Below, piece by piece: positions 58,601 through 62,890 of a DNA stretch of 64,000 bases. Made by a program: the position numbers and the translations under genes. The notes below the pieces were generated by a model that did not search any database, was not told where the DNA came from, and was given only the letters and a program-made list of their open reading frames with translations. Every line of letters begins with the position of its first letter. The first letter of the stretch is position 1. The DNA lies in NCBI RefSeq assembly GCF_030463535.1, contig NC_132883.1:32901873-32965872 (forward strand), given 5' to 3'. The stretch is from Salminus brasiliensis. Taxonomy: Eukaryota > Chordata > Actinopteri > Characiformes > Bryconidae.

Positions 58601-59475
58601 TTAAAAATCTTAAACGTATTTACTTAGCCACAAGGCTACACAGCAGTGTTTCCTCTGTGCTCTTACTTCTTTTTTCATTTGGTGCTTTCTTTTTTCTGCT
58701 CTGGATTTCAGACACAGTCAGTCAATTTAATGGGCATTACCATCAAATCCCCGCCAGAGATCGAGGAGGAAGTAAGTAGAGGCCTTAACGCTCTGGTAGC
58801 ACGCCCATCCAGTGCCAACAATGCAAAACGTGCAGTCCCGTGTGGGATAATTAAGAGCTTTAGATGGGCAAAAGACCTTTTCAGTCTTAATAAAACCAAG
58901 CCTGGGAAGACCTGCTCTTACATTCATGACTGTTTGGAAGGAGATTCAGAAAGTTACATCAGCAATACCAGGACATAGTACAAGTAATGAAGAAAAATGC
59001 AACTTTCCCTTTTATTGTTTGATTGTAGATAGGTGGACTAGGTACAAGCAAGTCTAGTTCTTATTTTCACACTTTATACATAAACACACATTCACAGAAA
59101 GGTACATGTATTTGTTTTATATTGGCATCAGCCCAGAATTTCCATATTGAATCAGAATTTACATAGTTGTGCACCCCCAGTAATTTAAATTATAATTATA
59201 AGAATTGCTATTTTGTTCACCCCTAGTATTAATGGTACTAATCTGAAATGTACTTTTGGGTCAGACTTTGGTGGACCCTGTTTACTTCTTCTGTTTACAT
59301 TTACATTTACATTTATGGCATTTAGCAGATCTTCTGTTCAGTTTACAAGTGTGTATGTGTGCGTGTGTTTCCATTTTCTTTTTCTCTTCCTCATTAGTAC
59401 GATATCTTTGAATCAGAGCTGGCAGCAGCTGATAGGGCGGTAGACAGTGTGTGCTGGATGAACAGGTGCTATTAG
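26911..59475 (+). CDS. mvb12b: MVB12B-like ESCRT-I subunit, 10 coding exons
   Basis: Subunit of ESCRT-I, the cytosolic complex that acts on endosomes to sort ubiquitinated membrane proteins into multivesicular bodies; MVB12 binds the TSG101-VPS28-VPS37 core and contacts membrane and ubiquitin (known for the family). Exons at 26911-27018, 31914-32021, 34825-34921, 36811-36940, 37207-37311, 44415-44516, 46192-46280, 58138-58193, 58712-58771 and 59398-59475 join in one open frame of about 310 codons; human MVB12B is about 319. Residues about 16-162 form the MABP domain, with [29 protein letters not shown] and YTFIGELNGM matching MVB12B much better than MVB12A. Residues about 163-245 are a polar linker. 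Residues about 246-295 are the UMA domain ([23 protein letters not shown]). The first ATG has A at -3 and G at +4. Linker and last exon differ most from the human protein, so it could be either teleost ohnolog of MVB12B. Confidence 0.9.
27120..27560. promoter_or_regulatory. GC-richer candidate regulatory block in intron 1
   Basis: Starts 100 bases after exon 1. Contains GGTGCATTACTAATTCATAACG, CTTTGATGATGTCGAC, GAGGAGGCGTCCCACCGAGC and TCGCAGGGGTGGC. A 184-codon open frame on the opposite strand (27247-27801) crosses it but has no family signature. Confidence 0.33.
27561..29158. other. Intron 1, no further feature
   Basis: First a pyrimidine-rich stretch (27630-27720), then AT-rich sequence to the decayed Tc1 element. 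Confidence 0.45.
29159..30232 (-). mobile_element. Decayed Tc1/mariner element in intron 1
   Basis: The left end starts CAGTGGGGGAAAAAAGTATT after TA. The left inverted repeat (CACCAATTGTGCAAGTTC, AGGCCTGTAATTGACATC) recurs inverted at about 30148-30230. About 1.07 kb in length, short of the 1.6 kb usual for Tc1; the right terminus has lost its outer end and abuts a SINE. It belongs to a different family from the element at 11366. Confidence 0.88.
29362..30145 (-). pseudogene. Broken Tc1 transposase (- strand)
   Basis: Pieces in more than one frame: a segment near 30000-30100 with [12 protein letters not shown], then about 29770-29988 with [15 protein letters not shown] (first catalytic Asp), then 29552-29803 with [12 protein letters not shown] and [10 protein letters not shown] (second Asp) and LEWPSQ. 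A stop and a frame shift follow near 29570, where the catalytic Glu region falls out of frame. The N-terminal DNA-binding part is missing. Not functional. Confidence 0.87.
30233..30420 (-). mobile_element. tRNA-derived SINE (- orientation) abutting the decayed Tc1
   Basis: Read on the - strand it begins GGGGAAGTGGTAGTTCAGTGG (A-box-like TAGTTCAGTGG), then GGGTTGTGGGTTTAAAACC (decayed B box), then GCTCGGCAAG.TGCCACTGTT and CTGCCCACTGCTCCAGGCATG. The body matches the SINE at 2484-2735. Its 3' end joins the truncated Tc1 end, suggesting insertion in or beside the transposon terminus. Confidence 0.75.
30421..31913. other. Intron 1, 3' part
   Basis: AT-rich, with a GC-balanced stretch at about 31180-31760 that carries open frames on both strands but no recognisable product. 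Confidence 0.4.
31914..32021 (+). CDS. mvb12b: MVB12B-like coding exon 2 (MABP domain)
   Basis: Encodes exactly 36 residues, [13 protein letters not shown] to ASSTEN. This is the most recognisable part of the protein: [26 protein letters not shown] is nearly identical to MVB12B. The acceptor is TACACGTAG and the donor GTAAGT at 32022; both ends are phase 0. Confidence 0.93.
32095..32345. promoter_or_regulatory. Candidate enhancer in intron 2 with RFX and POU sites
   Basis: GTTGCTCTGGTAAC at 32105-32118 is a near-palindromic RFX X-box; CTCATTAGAGCTCTGATTGG follows, and a perfect octamer ATGCAAAT sits at 32209-32216. It starts only 70 bases after exon 2. No coding signal. Confidence 0.4.
32346..33479. 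other. Intron 2, between candidate elements
   Basis: AT-rich; nothing recognised. Confidence 0.45.
33480..33760. promoter_or_regulatory. Candidate enhancer in intron 2 with a PBX-MEIS site
   Basis: CTGTCAATCA at 33724-33733 is the exact reverse of TGATTGACAG, the composite PBX-MEIS/PREP site. It overlaps ATCAAAG, a TCF/LEF core. TGACAG at 33694-33699 and ACTAATAAAAC are upstream. High-complexity sequence without coding signal. Confidence 0.45.
33975..34200. promoter_or_regulatory. CpG-dense candidate regulatory element in intron 2
   Basis: GCAACGATGGCGACGGCATC, GAACGTCGGCCTCGTCAACG and CACGCTGGCCGCGTGC give over a dozen CpG in 90 bases; then CGTCACTGGATTATTGC and CATAATGAGCG. CpG is scarce elsewhere in the intron. 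It could be an enhancer or an unannotated internal promoter. Confidence 0.38.
34825..34921 (+). CDS. mvb12b: MVB12B-like coding exon 3 (MABP domain)
   Basis: Encodes [18 protein letters not shown] through QETMDT plus the first base of a split His codon. The acceptor is a tandem GCAGCAG: use of the first AG starts the exon at 34822 and adds one Gln. The donor is GTAAGT at 34922, phase 1. The segment [23 protein letters not shown] is diagnostic of MVB12B. Confidence 0.92.
35050..35460. promoter_or_regulatory. Candidate conserved non-coding element in intron 3
   Basis: CATAATTTATGAGG, GAGTCATTGTTTATC, TTTATGACGCACTTATTTATTTATG, TCTAATATTAATGAAATG and CATTTATGTAGC. TTTATG/TTTAC-like posterior HOX or forkhead sites dominate. 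Non-coding. Confidence 0.33.
35461..36500. other. Intron 3, AT-rich
   Basis: No feature before the 50-bp minisatellite. Confidence 0.45.
36501..36630 (+). repeat. 50-bp minisatellite, 2.6 copies, in intron 3
   Basis: Units start at 36501, 36551 and 36601 with an exact 50-base period; the third is cut at 30 bases. Core: GGA(T/G)AA.G.CC.(A/G)CCCTTTAACAAAAAGA followed by G(G/C)CAATCA(T/G)CTTGCTG. The second unit has a perfect CCAAT box (GCCAATCAGC). About 180 bases before exon 4. Confidence 0.85.
36811..36940 (+). CDS. mvb12b: MVB12B-like coding exon 4 (MABP domain)
   Basis: Starts with AT, completing His, then [17 protein letters not shown] and on to NYTFIG, ending two bases into a Gly codon. 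Preceded by a long pyrimidine tract and CACAG; the donor is GTGAGT at 36941. The basic RRKRMCVKL strand corresponds to the MVB12 membrane-binding MABP region. Confidence 0.92.
37207..37311 (+). CDS. mvb12b: MVB12B-like coding exon 5 (end of MABP)
   Basis: Completes Gly, then encodes [16 protein letters not shown], which closes the MABP domain, and a Pro/Ser linker ending in VPDS plus two bases. The intron before it is only 266 bases. The only plausible donor is AG/GTTGGA at 37312, a weak site; reading on meets a stop at 37364-37366. Confidence 0.85.
37549..37636 (+). repeat. (TA)n microsatellite, intron 5
   Basis: About 85 bases of TA with three ATTATA phase breaks. The open frame of Tyr/Ile repeats across it is an artefact. 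Confidence 0.93.
37900..37924 (+). repeat. (CA)n microsatellite, intron 5
   Basis: CACCCACC leading into about eight CA units. Confidence 0.85.
38540..38830. promoter_or_regulatory. Candidate conserved non-coding element in intron 5
   Basis: GCACTTTCACGTCCTGCC, GTTAATCCGGCTC (bicoid-type TAATCC), TGATCACAAGCTGTGAGG and TTAATATTAAAATTCATGC, TTAGGTGTTAATTTTCATCC. Non-coding. Confidence 0.3.
39880..40145. promoter_or_regulatory. Candidate conserved non-coding element in intron 5
   Basis: GATCTGACCTCCAGACCG, GCTAGCATAAATTGG, GCGCTAATATTTCGG, AGGCCCCGTATACGG and GACAATGATTCACC. High complexity without coding signal. Confidence 0.28.
40430..41170. promoter_or_regulatory. Long GC-balanced block in intron 5, candidate regulatory DNA
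   Basis: 740 bases of unusually balanced composition inside an AT-rich intron: GATGGAGCGGCTGCGTCTC, GGGAGGGCATGCG, GACAGCGTCTCCAAGCG, CTCGCTGTGCTCGCCG, GGAGGGCCGCCAGCGCCG. Open frames occur on both strands but none has a homologue I recognise or proper splice sites. Confidence 0.33.
41171..42829. other. Intron 5, no feature recognised
   Basis: AT-rich; a G run near 42582-42600. GATGATTAATTGTAC at about 42170 contains a PBX-HOX-like TGATTAAT, isolated. Confidence 0.4.
42830..43640. promoter_or_regulatory. Candidate regulatory blocks in intron 5
   Basis: Two dense parts. Around 42840-42920: GAAATTAAATGAAAAATTACCCCCGG. Around 43230-43640: GTTTATCGCTGTTTGTG, CTTGACGCAAGAAGAG, CATTAAATGTGGCAATCGG, CACCATTGGGCCGG and CATTTATTTATCTCATCAC. 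Non-coding. Confidence 0.33.
44415..44516 (+). CDS. mvb12b: MVB12B-like coding exon 6 (linker)
   Basis: The acceptor TTCTCTTTCACAAG and the phase (one base completing Arg) match the previous exon. It encodes [18 protein letters not shown] to TATFSR. I do not recognise this sequence in the human protein; support comes from phase, open frame and splice sites. The donor is AG/GTTGAT; an in-phase alternative, AG/GTGGTA with exon end at 44525, would add three residues. Confidence 0.7.
44537..44589 (+). repeat. (TG)n microsatellite just after exon 6
   Basis: About 25 TG units with two TCTG interruptions, beginning 20 bases after the exon 6 donor. Intronic TG repeats this close to a weak donor can bind CELF/TDP-43-type splicing factors (known), so it may affect exon 6 use. 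Confidence 0.9.
44600..44790. promoter_or_regulatory. Unclassified GC-balanced segment after exon 6
   Basis: Directly follows the TG repeat. Contains CTCTTATTATCATCGACTCC, CTCCCGGGCACTTTGG and GGGGGTTAATGATCAGATG. It could be a regulatory segment; an open frame across it lacks a recognisable product. Confidence 0.25.
45155..45475 (-). repeat. Dispersed repeat copy in intron 6, related to 55740-55880
   Basis: The - strand reads GGGTTCAAACACAACACAAAATGAACCAC near 45336-45366; the + strand at 55760-55792 reads GGAGTTTAAACACAGCACAAAATGAACCAC. Both neighbourhoods also carry GAGAATCA-type and TATCAG/GTATCA blocks. This is an inverted, diverged copy of the same unnamed repeat; limits are approximate. 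Confidence 0.45.
45484..45513 (+). repeat. (GTTT)n microsatellite, intron 6
   Basis: A T run followed by five GTTT units. Confidence 0.85.
46192..46280 (+). CDS. mvb12b: MVB12B-like coding exon 7 (linker)
   Basis: The acceptor CTGTCATCTAG and one base complete Ser; the exon then encodes [20 protein letters not shown] to SNSTS plus one base. The Ser/Arg-rich stretch followed by D.E.QNSN resembles the R..S..R.DYEYQHSNLY part of the MVB12B linker. The donor is GTGAGT at 46281. A phosphorylated, disordered linker is likely (inference). Confidence 0.82.
46281..48889. other. Intron 7, 5' part, AT-rich
   Basis: Mostly low-GC sequence without coding or repeat-family signature; short TG run near 47932-47953. 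Confidence 0.45.
48890..49100. promoter_or_regulatory. Candidate conserved non-coding element in intron 7
   Basis: CAATGATTTTTGATTTCCCGG, TCTAAATAATTGG, TTTCCAATTAAAGCACC, GTGCTTTAATAATACCCCC, TATGAAATGACAGGTGAGC (MEIS TGACAG). Homeodomain sites are spaced regularly every 20-30 bases. Confidence 0.4.
49170..49840. promoter_or_regulatory. Candidate conserved non-coding region in intron 7
   Basis: TATATTAATCTC, CTTATCGAACATTCCTGCG, CATATAATTCGGG, TCCGTTAATTGTTCC, CTGATTATGCAAAATG (near-octamer), CATTACCGGCTC, CTTAATCGTGAGTC, CATCCGCTAAATATGGG and CTTGATTAAAAAACC. No coding signal over 670 bases. Confidence 0.38.
49841..49858 (+). repeat. Poly-C run, intron 7
   Basis: 18 consecutive C. Confidence 0.9.
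50440..51010. promoter_or_regulatory. Strong candidate conserved non-coding element in intron 7
   Basis: 570 bases of high-complexity sequence: TGCTAATGGCC, GAGGAGGCTAATAAAC, GGGCCTAATCGCAG, AACATGGCCGCCC, CCTTTGTTATCACAC (SOX-type), CATCTAATTAGAAC (TAATTA palindrome), GGAGATTTATGATC and TTGGTAATTAATGAGC. A 5' open frame (50525-50788) lacks splice sites in phase and has no known homologue. Confidence 0.45.
51560..51800. promoter_or_regulatory. Candidate conserved non-coding element in intron 7
   Basis: The core ATGCTGATTAGCAT (14 bases, near-palindromic) at 51608-51621 runs straight into AATTAATGAGG. The flank has TGGTGGATTGGTTTTAGGG and GCATGCGTCATTACTCACC. It looks like a compact homeodomain/POU binding block. 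Confidence 0.42.
52050..52290. promoter_or_regulatory. Candidate conserved non-coding element in intron 7
   Basis: GAACCGCTAATTAAGAGGGG, GGTGTAATTGTGCC, CACGCAATTTAGCAGTGG and CCATTTATTCAGAG, then a CAGCAGCAACA run. Non-coding. Confidence 0.35.
53490..53650. promoter_or_regulatory. Candidate conserved non-coding element in intron 7
   Basis: GCCATCATCTGTTCTC (E box CATCTG), GAGCGCTGACACC, CTCATTAGGCAATTTGAC and TAATGACC. Preceded by G-rich low-complexity sequence. Confidence 0.3.
54099..54281 (+). repeat. Dispersed repeat, first copy (second at 55546-55680)
   Basis: Shared blocks in the same order: TGAGCACA, CCCTGAATGCTC, AGCAATA.TTTTTAGAGG, ATGTTCTTTCTTT, then ACCAGAATAATAC and CACACCCTCCTT. 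The two copies lie 1.4 kb apart as direct repeats in intron 7; the second lacks about 45 bases in the middle. Confidence 0.7.
55158..55348. mobile_element. Small MITE-like element in intron 7
   Basis: A 191-bp AT-rich segment bounded by inverted ends TAGGGATG (55158-55165) and CATCCCTA (55341-55348). Sub-terminal parts also pair: TTTGGTACCAAAT near the left, GGTATTGGTACTACCAAAT near the right. Such TAGGGATG ends are seen in teleost hAT-type MITEs; the assignment is tentative. Confidence 0.42.
55484..55741 (+). repeat. Local direct duplication in intron 7
   Basis: The block ATAGTATAAAATCTGAGTAAAGG with TTTTTATGCAGTGCAA occurs at 55493-55546 and again at 55691-55740, about 195 bases apart, with the second copy of the 54099 repeat between them. 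This is a 1.3-unit tandem duplication of a repeat. Confidence 0.7.
56530..57030. promoter_or_regulatory. Candidate conserved non-coding element in intron 7
   Basis: GCTTAATTCATCAAAGCC (homeodomain plus TCF-like), CATACCATTAAAGC, TATTGATTCAAATGTGG, GTGTTTATTCACTCGG and CTATGCACAGC. Non-coding. Confidence 0.34.
57320..57620. promoter_or_regulatory. Strong candidate conserved non-coding element in intron 7
   Basis: GATAAACAAAGGGGC (SOX/FOX-like), GCGGGGGCGCCG, TACGCCGTTAATAACCC, CCATCAAAGGCG (TCF/LEF), then CACTTAATTACAGG, GCTTAATTATAGC and GCTAATTATACC within 70 bases. It ends 520 bases before exon 8. No coding signal. Confidence 0.45.
58138..58193 (+). CDS. mvb12b: MVB12B-like coding exon 8 (UMA domain start)
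   Basis: Completes Ala and encodes [18 protein letters not shown]. This matches the start of the UMA domain (AMDGVPFMISEKF in human MVB12B), which holds MVB12 in the ESCRT-I core. The acceptor is CTTTCTTTGCAG and the donor GTAAGT at 58194, phase 0. It follows the longest intron of the gene (11.9 kb). Confidence 0.92.
58194..58711. other. Intron 8
   Basis: 518 bases; CACAGTACCACTCCACCACTATAGTGG near 58485 is the only structured piece. No gene. Confidence 0.5.
58712..58771 (+). CDS. mvb12b: MVB12B-like coding exon 9 (UMA domain)
   Basis: Encodes 20 residues, [13 protein letters not shown] to PPEIEEE, in phase 0 at both ends. L.GITIKS..EIE.E is the UMA signature. The acceptor is CTGGATTTCAG and the donor GTAAGT at 58772. 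Confidence 0.92.
59293..59331 (-). repeat. SINE 3' tail remnant in intron 9
   Basis: On the - strand GATCTGCTAAATGCCATAA is followed by four TGTAAA-type units: the same tail as the SINE at 23321, without head or body. It ends 66 bases before exon 10. Confidence 0.65.
59398..59475 (+). CDS. mvb12b: MVB12B-like coding exon 10 (C-terminus and stop)
   Basis: Encodes [18 protein letters not shown] and seven more residues to TAG at 59473-59475. Y..F..E..AA.R lines up with the last part of the UMA domain; the human Pro-rich tail (ARLPPSP) is not present. AG/GTGCTA at 59465 could be a weak donor to a further exon, so the exact C-terminus is less certain than the rest. The acceptor CTTCCTCATTAG lies 66 bases after a SINE tail remnant. 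Confidence 0.75.
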   Translation, partial: YDIFESELAAADRAVDSVCWMNRCY

Positions 59476-59849
59476 ATTTCAGTTGAGAAGAGTCTTCTTT
59501 GGCTCTGTACTGTGTCCTCCCTTGTTATAGCAGCGTAGCTCATAAGGAAAATTGTTACCATGCCAGTCAGATATCTATGTAAAAGATAGGAATATAGAAA
59601 GGTACTCTGTAAGTAACAATTTTAGCATTTGTTTAGAAAATCATTATTTAGTTCAGAAAGCTCATAATGATCCTCTATAGATGTCCCTTTTTTTAAAGAT
59701 GCACATATGCCATACTCGTTTATGAACTGATTTTCTTTACCTATTCCTTAGAAAAATTACAAATACTAGCTGAATGTTTAAACAACACAATGCAAGATGA
59801 CCTTGTAGGTGTTTGTATATGGGATACGTTAAGGTACAAAATACTGAGG

Positions 59850-59876
59850 AATAAATGAATGTGTTGATTTGTATCA
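59850..59876 (+). promoter_or_regulatory. Possible poly(A) signal of the MVB12B-like gene
   Basis: AATAAA at 59850-59855, about 375 bases after the stop codon, followed at once by a TG-rich stretch of the kind that promotes cleavage. It is the first good signal after the stop, but no transcript evidence is available. Confidence 0.35.
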
Positions 59877-59999
59877 ATGATGCAAAAAAAAGCATTTCAG
59901 TAGTTGTTTTCTTACTGCTAGTGTAGCAAAATGCCTAAATGCAAAAGCTTAAAATGTAGTATCTTTAAAGGTCCGTTGATTTGCTGCAACTATCATGGT

Positions 60000-60520
60000 G
60001 GTCTTTTCTCCTCGTCCAGCCCAGATTGTGATTAGGAGCAGCAGACCCAGCACAAGTGGGTGGGGGGTTGTGAGGAGAGAGGAGCTTGAGGATTCATTAA
60101 TTACAGCCTAACGGCAGCTCGGCTGATGAAAGAGAGCAGAGATAGTGTAACGGCACAAGGCTTAGTGAAGTGGGCGACAGCACAAGATTAATGGTGAAGC
60201 GAGGGCTGTCGACGATGAAGTCGCAGCGTTTGCCCCGATAATTAGAGAACGCGTGCGAGCGTCCACAGCTATTGTGCCTCAGCTGCATCTTGGCCCCAGC
60301 ATTGTTGTTCTCTCTGCGTTACTAGTGTGGGTAAAGCCGGCATTTATCCGCTCTTCCCCTGACACGGTCACTGAGCACTGTGGACAATTTTACAGCATAG
60401 AACCAAACTGCAATTCTAGTATAAATGCATTTATCATACAGCCAGGGAGATACCACACATCACATATTACAGAGAAATATTCAATTCAGTGGATTACACG
60501 TTTTCCTATGTAGTTGCTTT
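60000..60520. promoter_or_regulatory. Candidate conserved non-coding element 3' of the gene
   Basis: CATTAATTACAGCC near 60095, TAACGGCAGCTCGGC, GAAGCGAGGGCTGTCGACG, GAAGTCGCAGCG, CCCCGATAATTAGAGAACGCG (OTX/homeodomain-like) and GCGAGCGTCC. CpG is locally dense. It lies beyond the likely poly(A) site. Confidence 0.38.
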
Positions 60521-60849
60521 TTTCAAGGAACCTCACTTTTCTGCTGTCCAGGCACATTAACTTGTTAATAGCTGAATTTACAGTATGCCTCCTTAAAGAA
60601 TCTGTAAGTATTTCTGTATTAGTCCCTGGATGCTAAGTGCTGTAGCTGGGCTCTTGATGCACATCATAACTGACTGACTGCTAATTCTATTAAAAAGACA
60701 TTCATTAAAGAAACGCATCTTTGTGACATTAAACATATGCACAAGTAATTGCAGAAAACTGCAGTAATCACAGTCAGACTTGTAGATAAGGCCATTTTCT
60801 AACAGGCATCGCTTAAGCCATTTTTTTGTCAAAGACGTTGGTTCCAGCA

Positions 60850-61010
60850 ATTAGGCATTCTTTTCATTTCCCAAATGACTCACAAAACTTGTGGAGATTA
60901 TAATTGCTTTTAGCCACGCATATCTAATTTGTGTCTTTTTAAGTGTTAATTAGTTAGCGATTTGAGCTGACGTCTTTATGTAGTTTGCACAACTGAAAAA
61001 TGTTGTTATT
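60850..61010. promoter_or_regulatory. Possible conserved non-coding element 3' of the gene
   Basis: GCAATTAGGCATTC, GATTATAATTGC, CATATCTAATTTGTG and TGTTAATTAGTTAGCG: four homeodomain-type sites in about 110 bases. Confidence 0.3.
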
Positions 61011-61260
61011 GAAGGCAGGGTAATGATTTTGTGCTTGTGTGTGTGTGGATGAGAGAGAATAAGAGAAAGAACGAGAAAGAGAGACAGCACGCCACAGTTG
61101 TGTGCTCTAGTGTGAATATAGCACTGTAAAGTAGTAATTGCATGGCATTAACAATAGACTGTGCACAATTTGAATGAGAGGCATTAGCAAAGAGACAAAA
61201 TGTGTTAGCATTACATAGTGTAGCCTGCTTTAATTTACTGCCTCAAAGTATCAGTAAAGC

Positions 61261-61293
<33 letters not shown>

Positions 61294-62838
61294 GTTTGTA
61301 TGGACAGAGTAAGAGAGACGATGCAATAAAGAGAGGGGGATATTTAAATGAAGGAGGAATTAATGAAGACAACATGTCACATATTTTCACCTGCACTGAG
61401 CAGGAACAGGAAATGAAGCTTTGCTCATCTCGCAGACTGCCGCCCATGTTCTGCATGTCACTGTTCTGTCATGGGCCTGTGTAAAAATGGCAGACAGTGA
61501 TACATGCTCTCCCTCACAACACCGCCCCGCATCCATCATTCTCTCTGCTTCTCTCTCTCTCTTTCTTTCTCTCTTACACACACACATGCTCACCCACTCA
61601 CATTCTTGTTTATTCATTCCCTGTGCCATGCATGACTTTTTATTATAACTCAGCGTTGTGTGACATGTGACATCTTGGTGGAACTCACAGTTTTGCTTCG
61701 GGTAGAGGACGAGTGTGTGTATGTGTGTGTGTGTGACAGAGAAATGAGTGTGTGCATATATGTTTCCTTGCTATATTTGTGATGCTTTTGTGATCCTCCA
61801 GCATCACCTAGTGCCATGAGTCTGAATGACATCCAGCTTCAACGTTCTTGCTTTTAGCAACTCATAACCAGATATGTATAACGCTTAACACCGCAGTCAG
61901 GGATTGGATTTTCGATTTTTTCTTTTTTTTTTTACAAACATTAAGTAAAATGAATTTGAGAATCATGCCCCCTAAAATAATATTATAACCACATATAAAA
62001 GAACTGTAAGTGGCTTATTGTGTATACACAAAATAGTTATTAGTTTAGGTTAACAATAGGTTAGAATGTTAAATATGGTGAACAAAATATGTCTTCATAT
62101 TTTTTTTTATTTATTTTTACTTAATATCAGTAATGTTGGTAGTTAATTATGCATAAAGTGGATTTTCCAGCAACATTTTCAGTACAACCGTAATTCATAT
62201 TTTAACCACTAGAGGTCAGTGCAGGTGTGTCTAGTAGTGATCGCTCCTTGTTTATGAAACTCCTCAAGACATACTGCTGGCAATACCAACTAAACCTACT
62301 AATGCTAACTGAATGCCTTATATGTACATAGGCACCAGAAAATATACAGGTAAGGATCATGAATAAGTACCTGTGAAGACCAGCTAAAATGCATCTCTAC
62401 CAGTATTACCCATGATGTAGTGTTCAGTTGTGCACAAAAACTTGACTATGAATATGAAACATTATCACATCTAAATTGTACTTAACTATATCAAGGTAAG
62501 CCACCGAGATTTTAAATGCCTTTATATATATAATTGTATATAACCTTCATTTAGACAGCCAATTCCACTATTCATTTCTGGAATGGTTTTGTTACTTCCA
62601 CTGCAAAGAAAATATTTGTAATGAACTTGTGGAGAAAAATCTAAATGTCTGTGTATATGCAGCTTCTGTGGTTGCACTCCGAAATAAGAATTTAGTCCTG
62701 TATTTTTAGATACACATGGGGGCGCCAGTGTGCAACAAGTTCATGCAGATGTCAGCAAGTTTGTCTTGTGACTCTCAGTCTAATGATTCTTGCACTGAAA
62801 TAGGACCCAATTTCTGATCTTAATCTTAGACCAGTTAA
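61011..62838. other. 3' flank, no gene seen
   Basis: Microsatellites (TG at 61261 and 61714, CT near 61540) and AT-rich DNA. Open frames around 61235-61650 are repeat artefacts. Confidence 0.45.
61261..61296 (+). repeat. (TG)n microsatellite
   Basis: TG units with one TTTG interruption, in the 3' flank. Confidence 0.9.
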
Positions 62839-62890
62839 AACAAATCAAATTTATTTGTATAGCACGTTCTGCAACTGGTATTGTCTCAGT
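62839..62890 (+). repeat. Remnant of a common teleost dispersed repeat
   Basis: AAATCAAATTTATTTGTATAGCAC and CAACTGGTATTGTCTCAGTAA match the AATTTATTTGTATAGCGC module found throughout teleost genomes. Only a short piece is present. Confidence 0.45.

Noticed and set aside
58646..58978. 110-codon open frame covering exon 9
   Set aside because: Only 58712-58771 is exon; the rest is intron that happens to stay open across strong GT-AG sites.
26911..59475. Assignment to MVB12A
   Set aside because: [23 protein letters not shown] and YTFIGELN segments match MVB12B; MVB12A differs at these positions, although RKRMC and EIEEE are shared with it.
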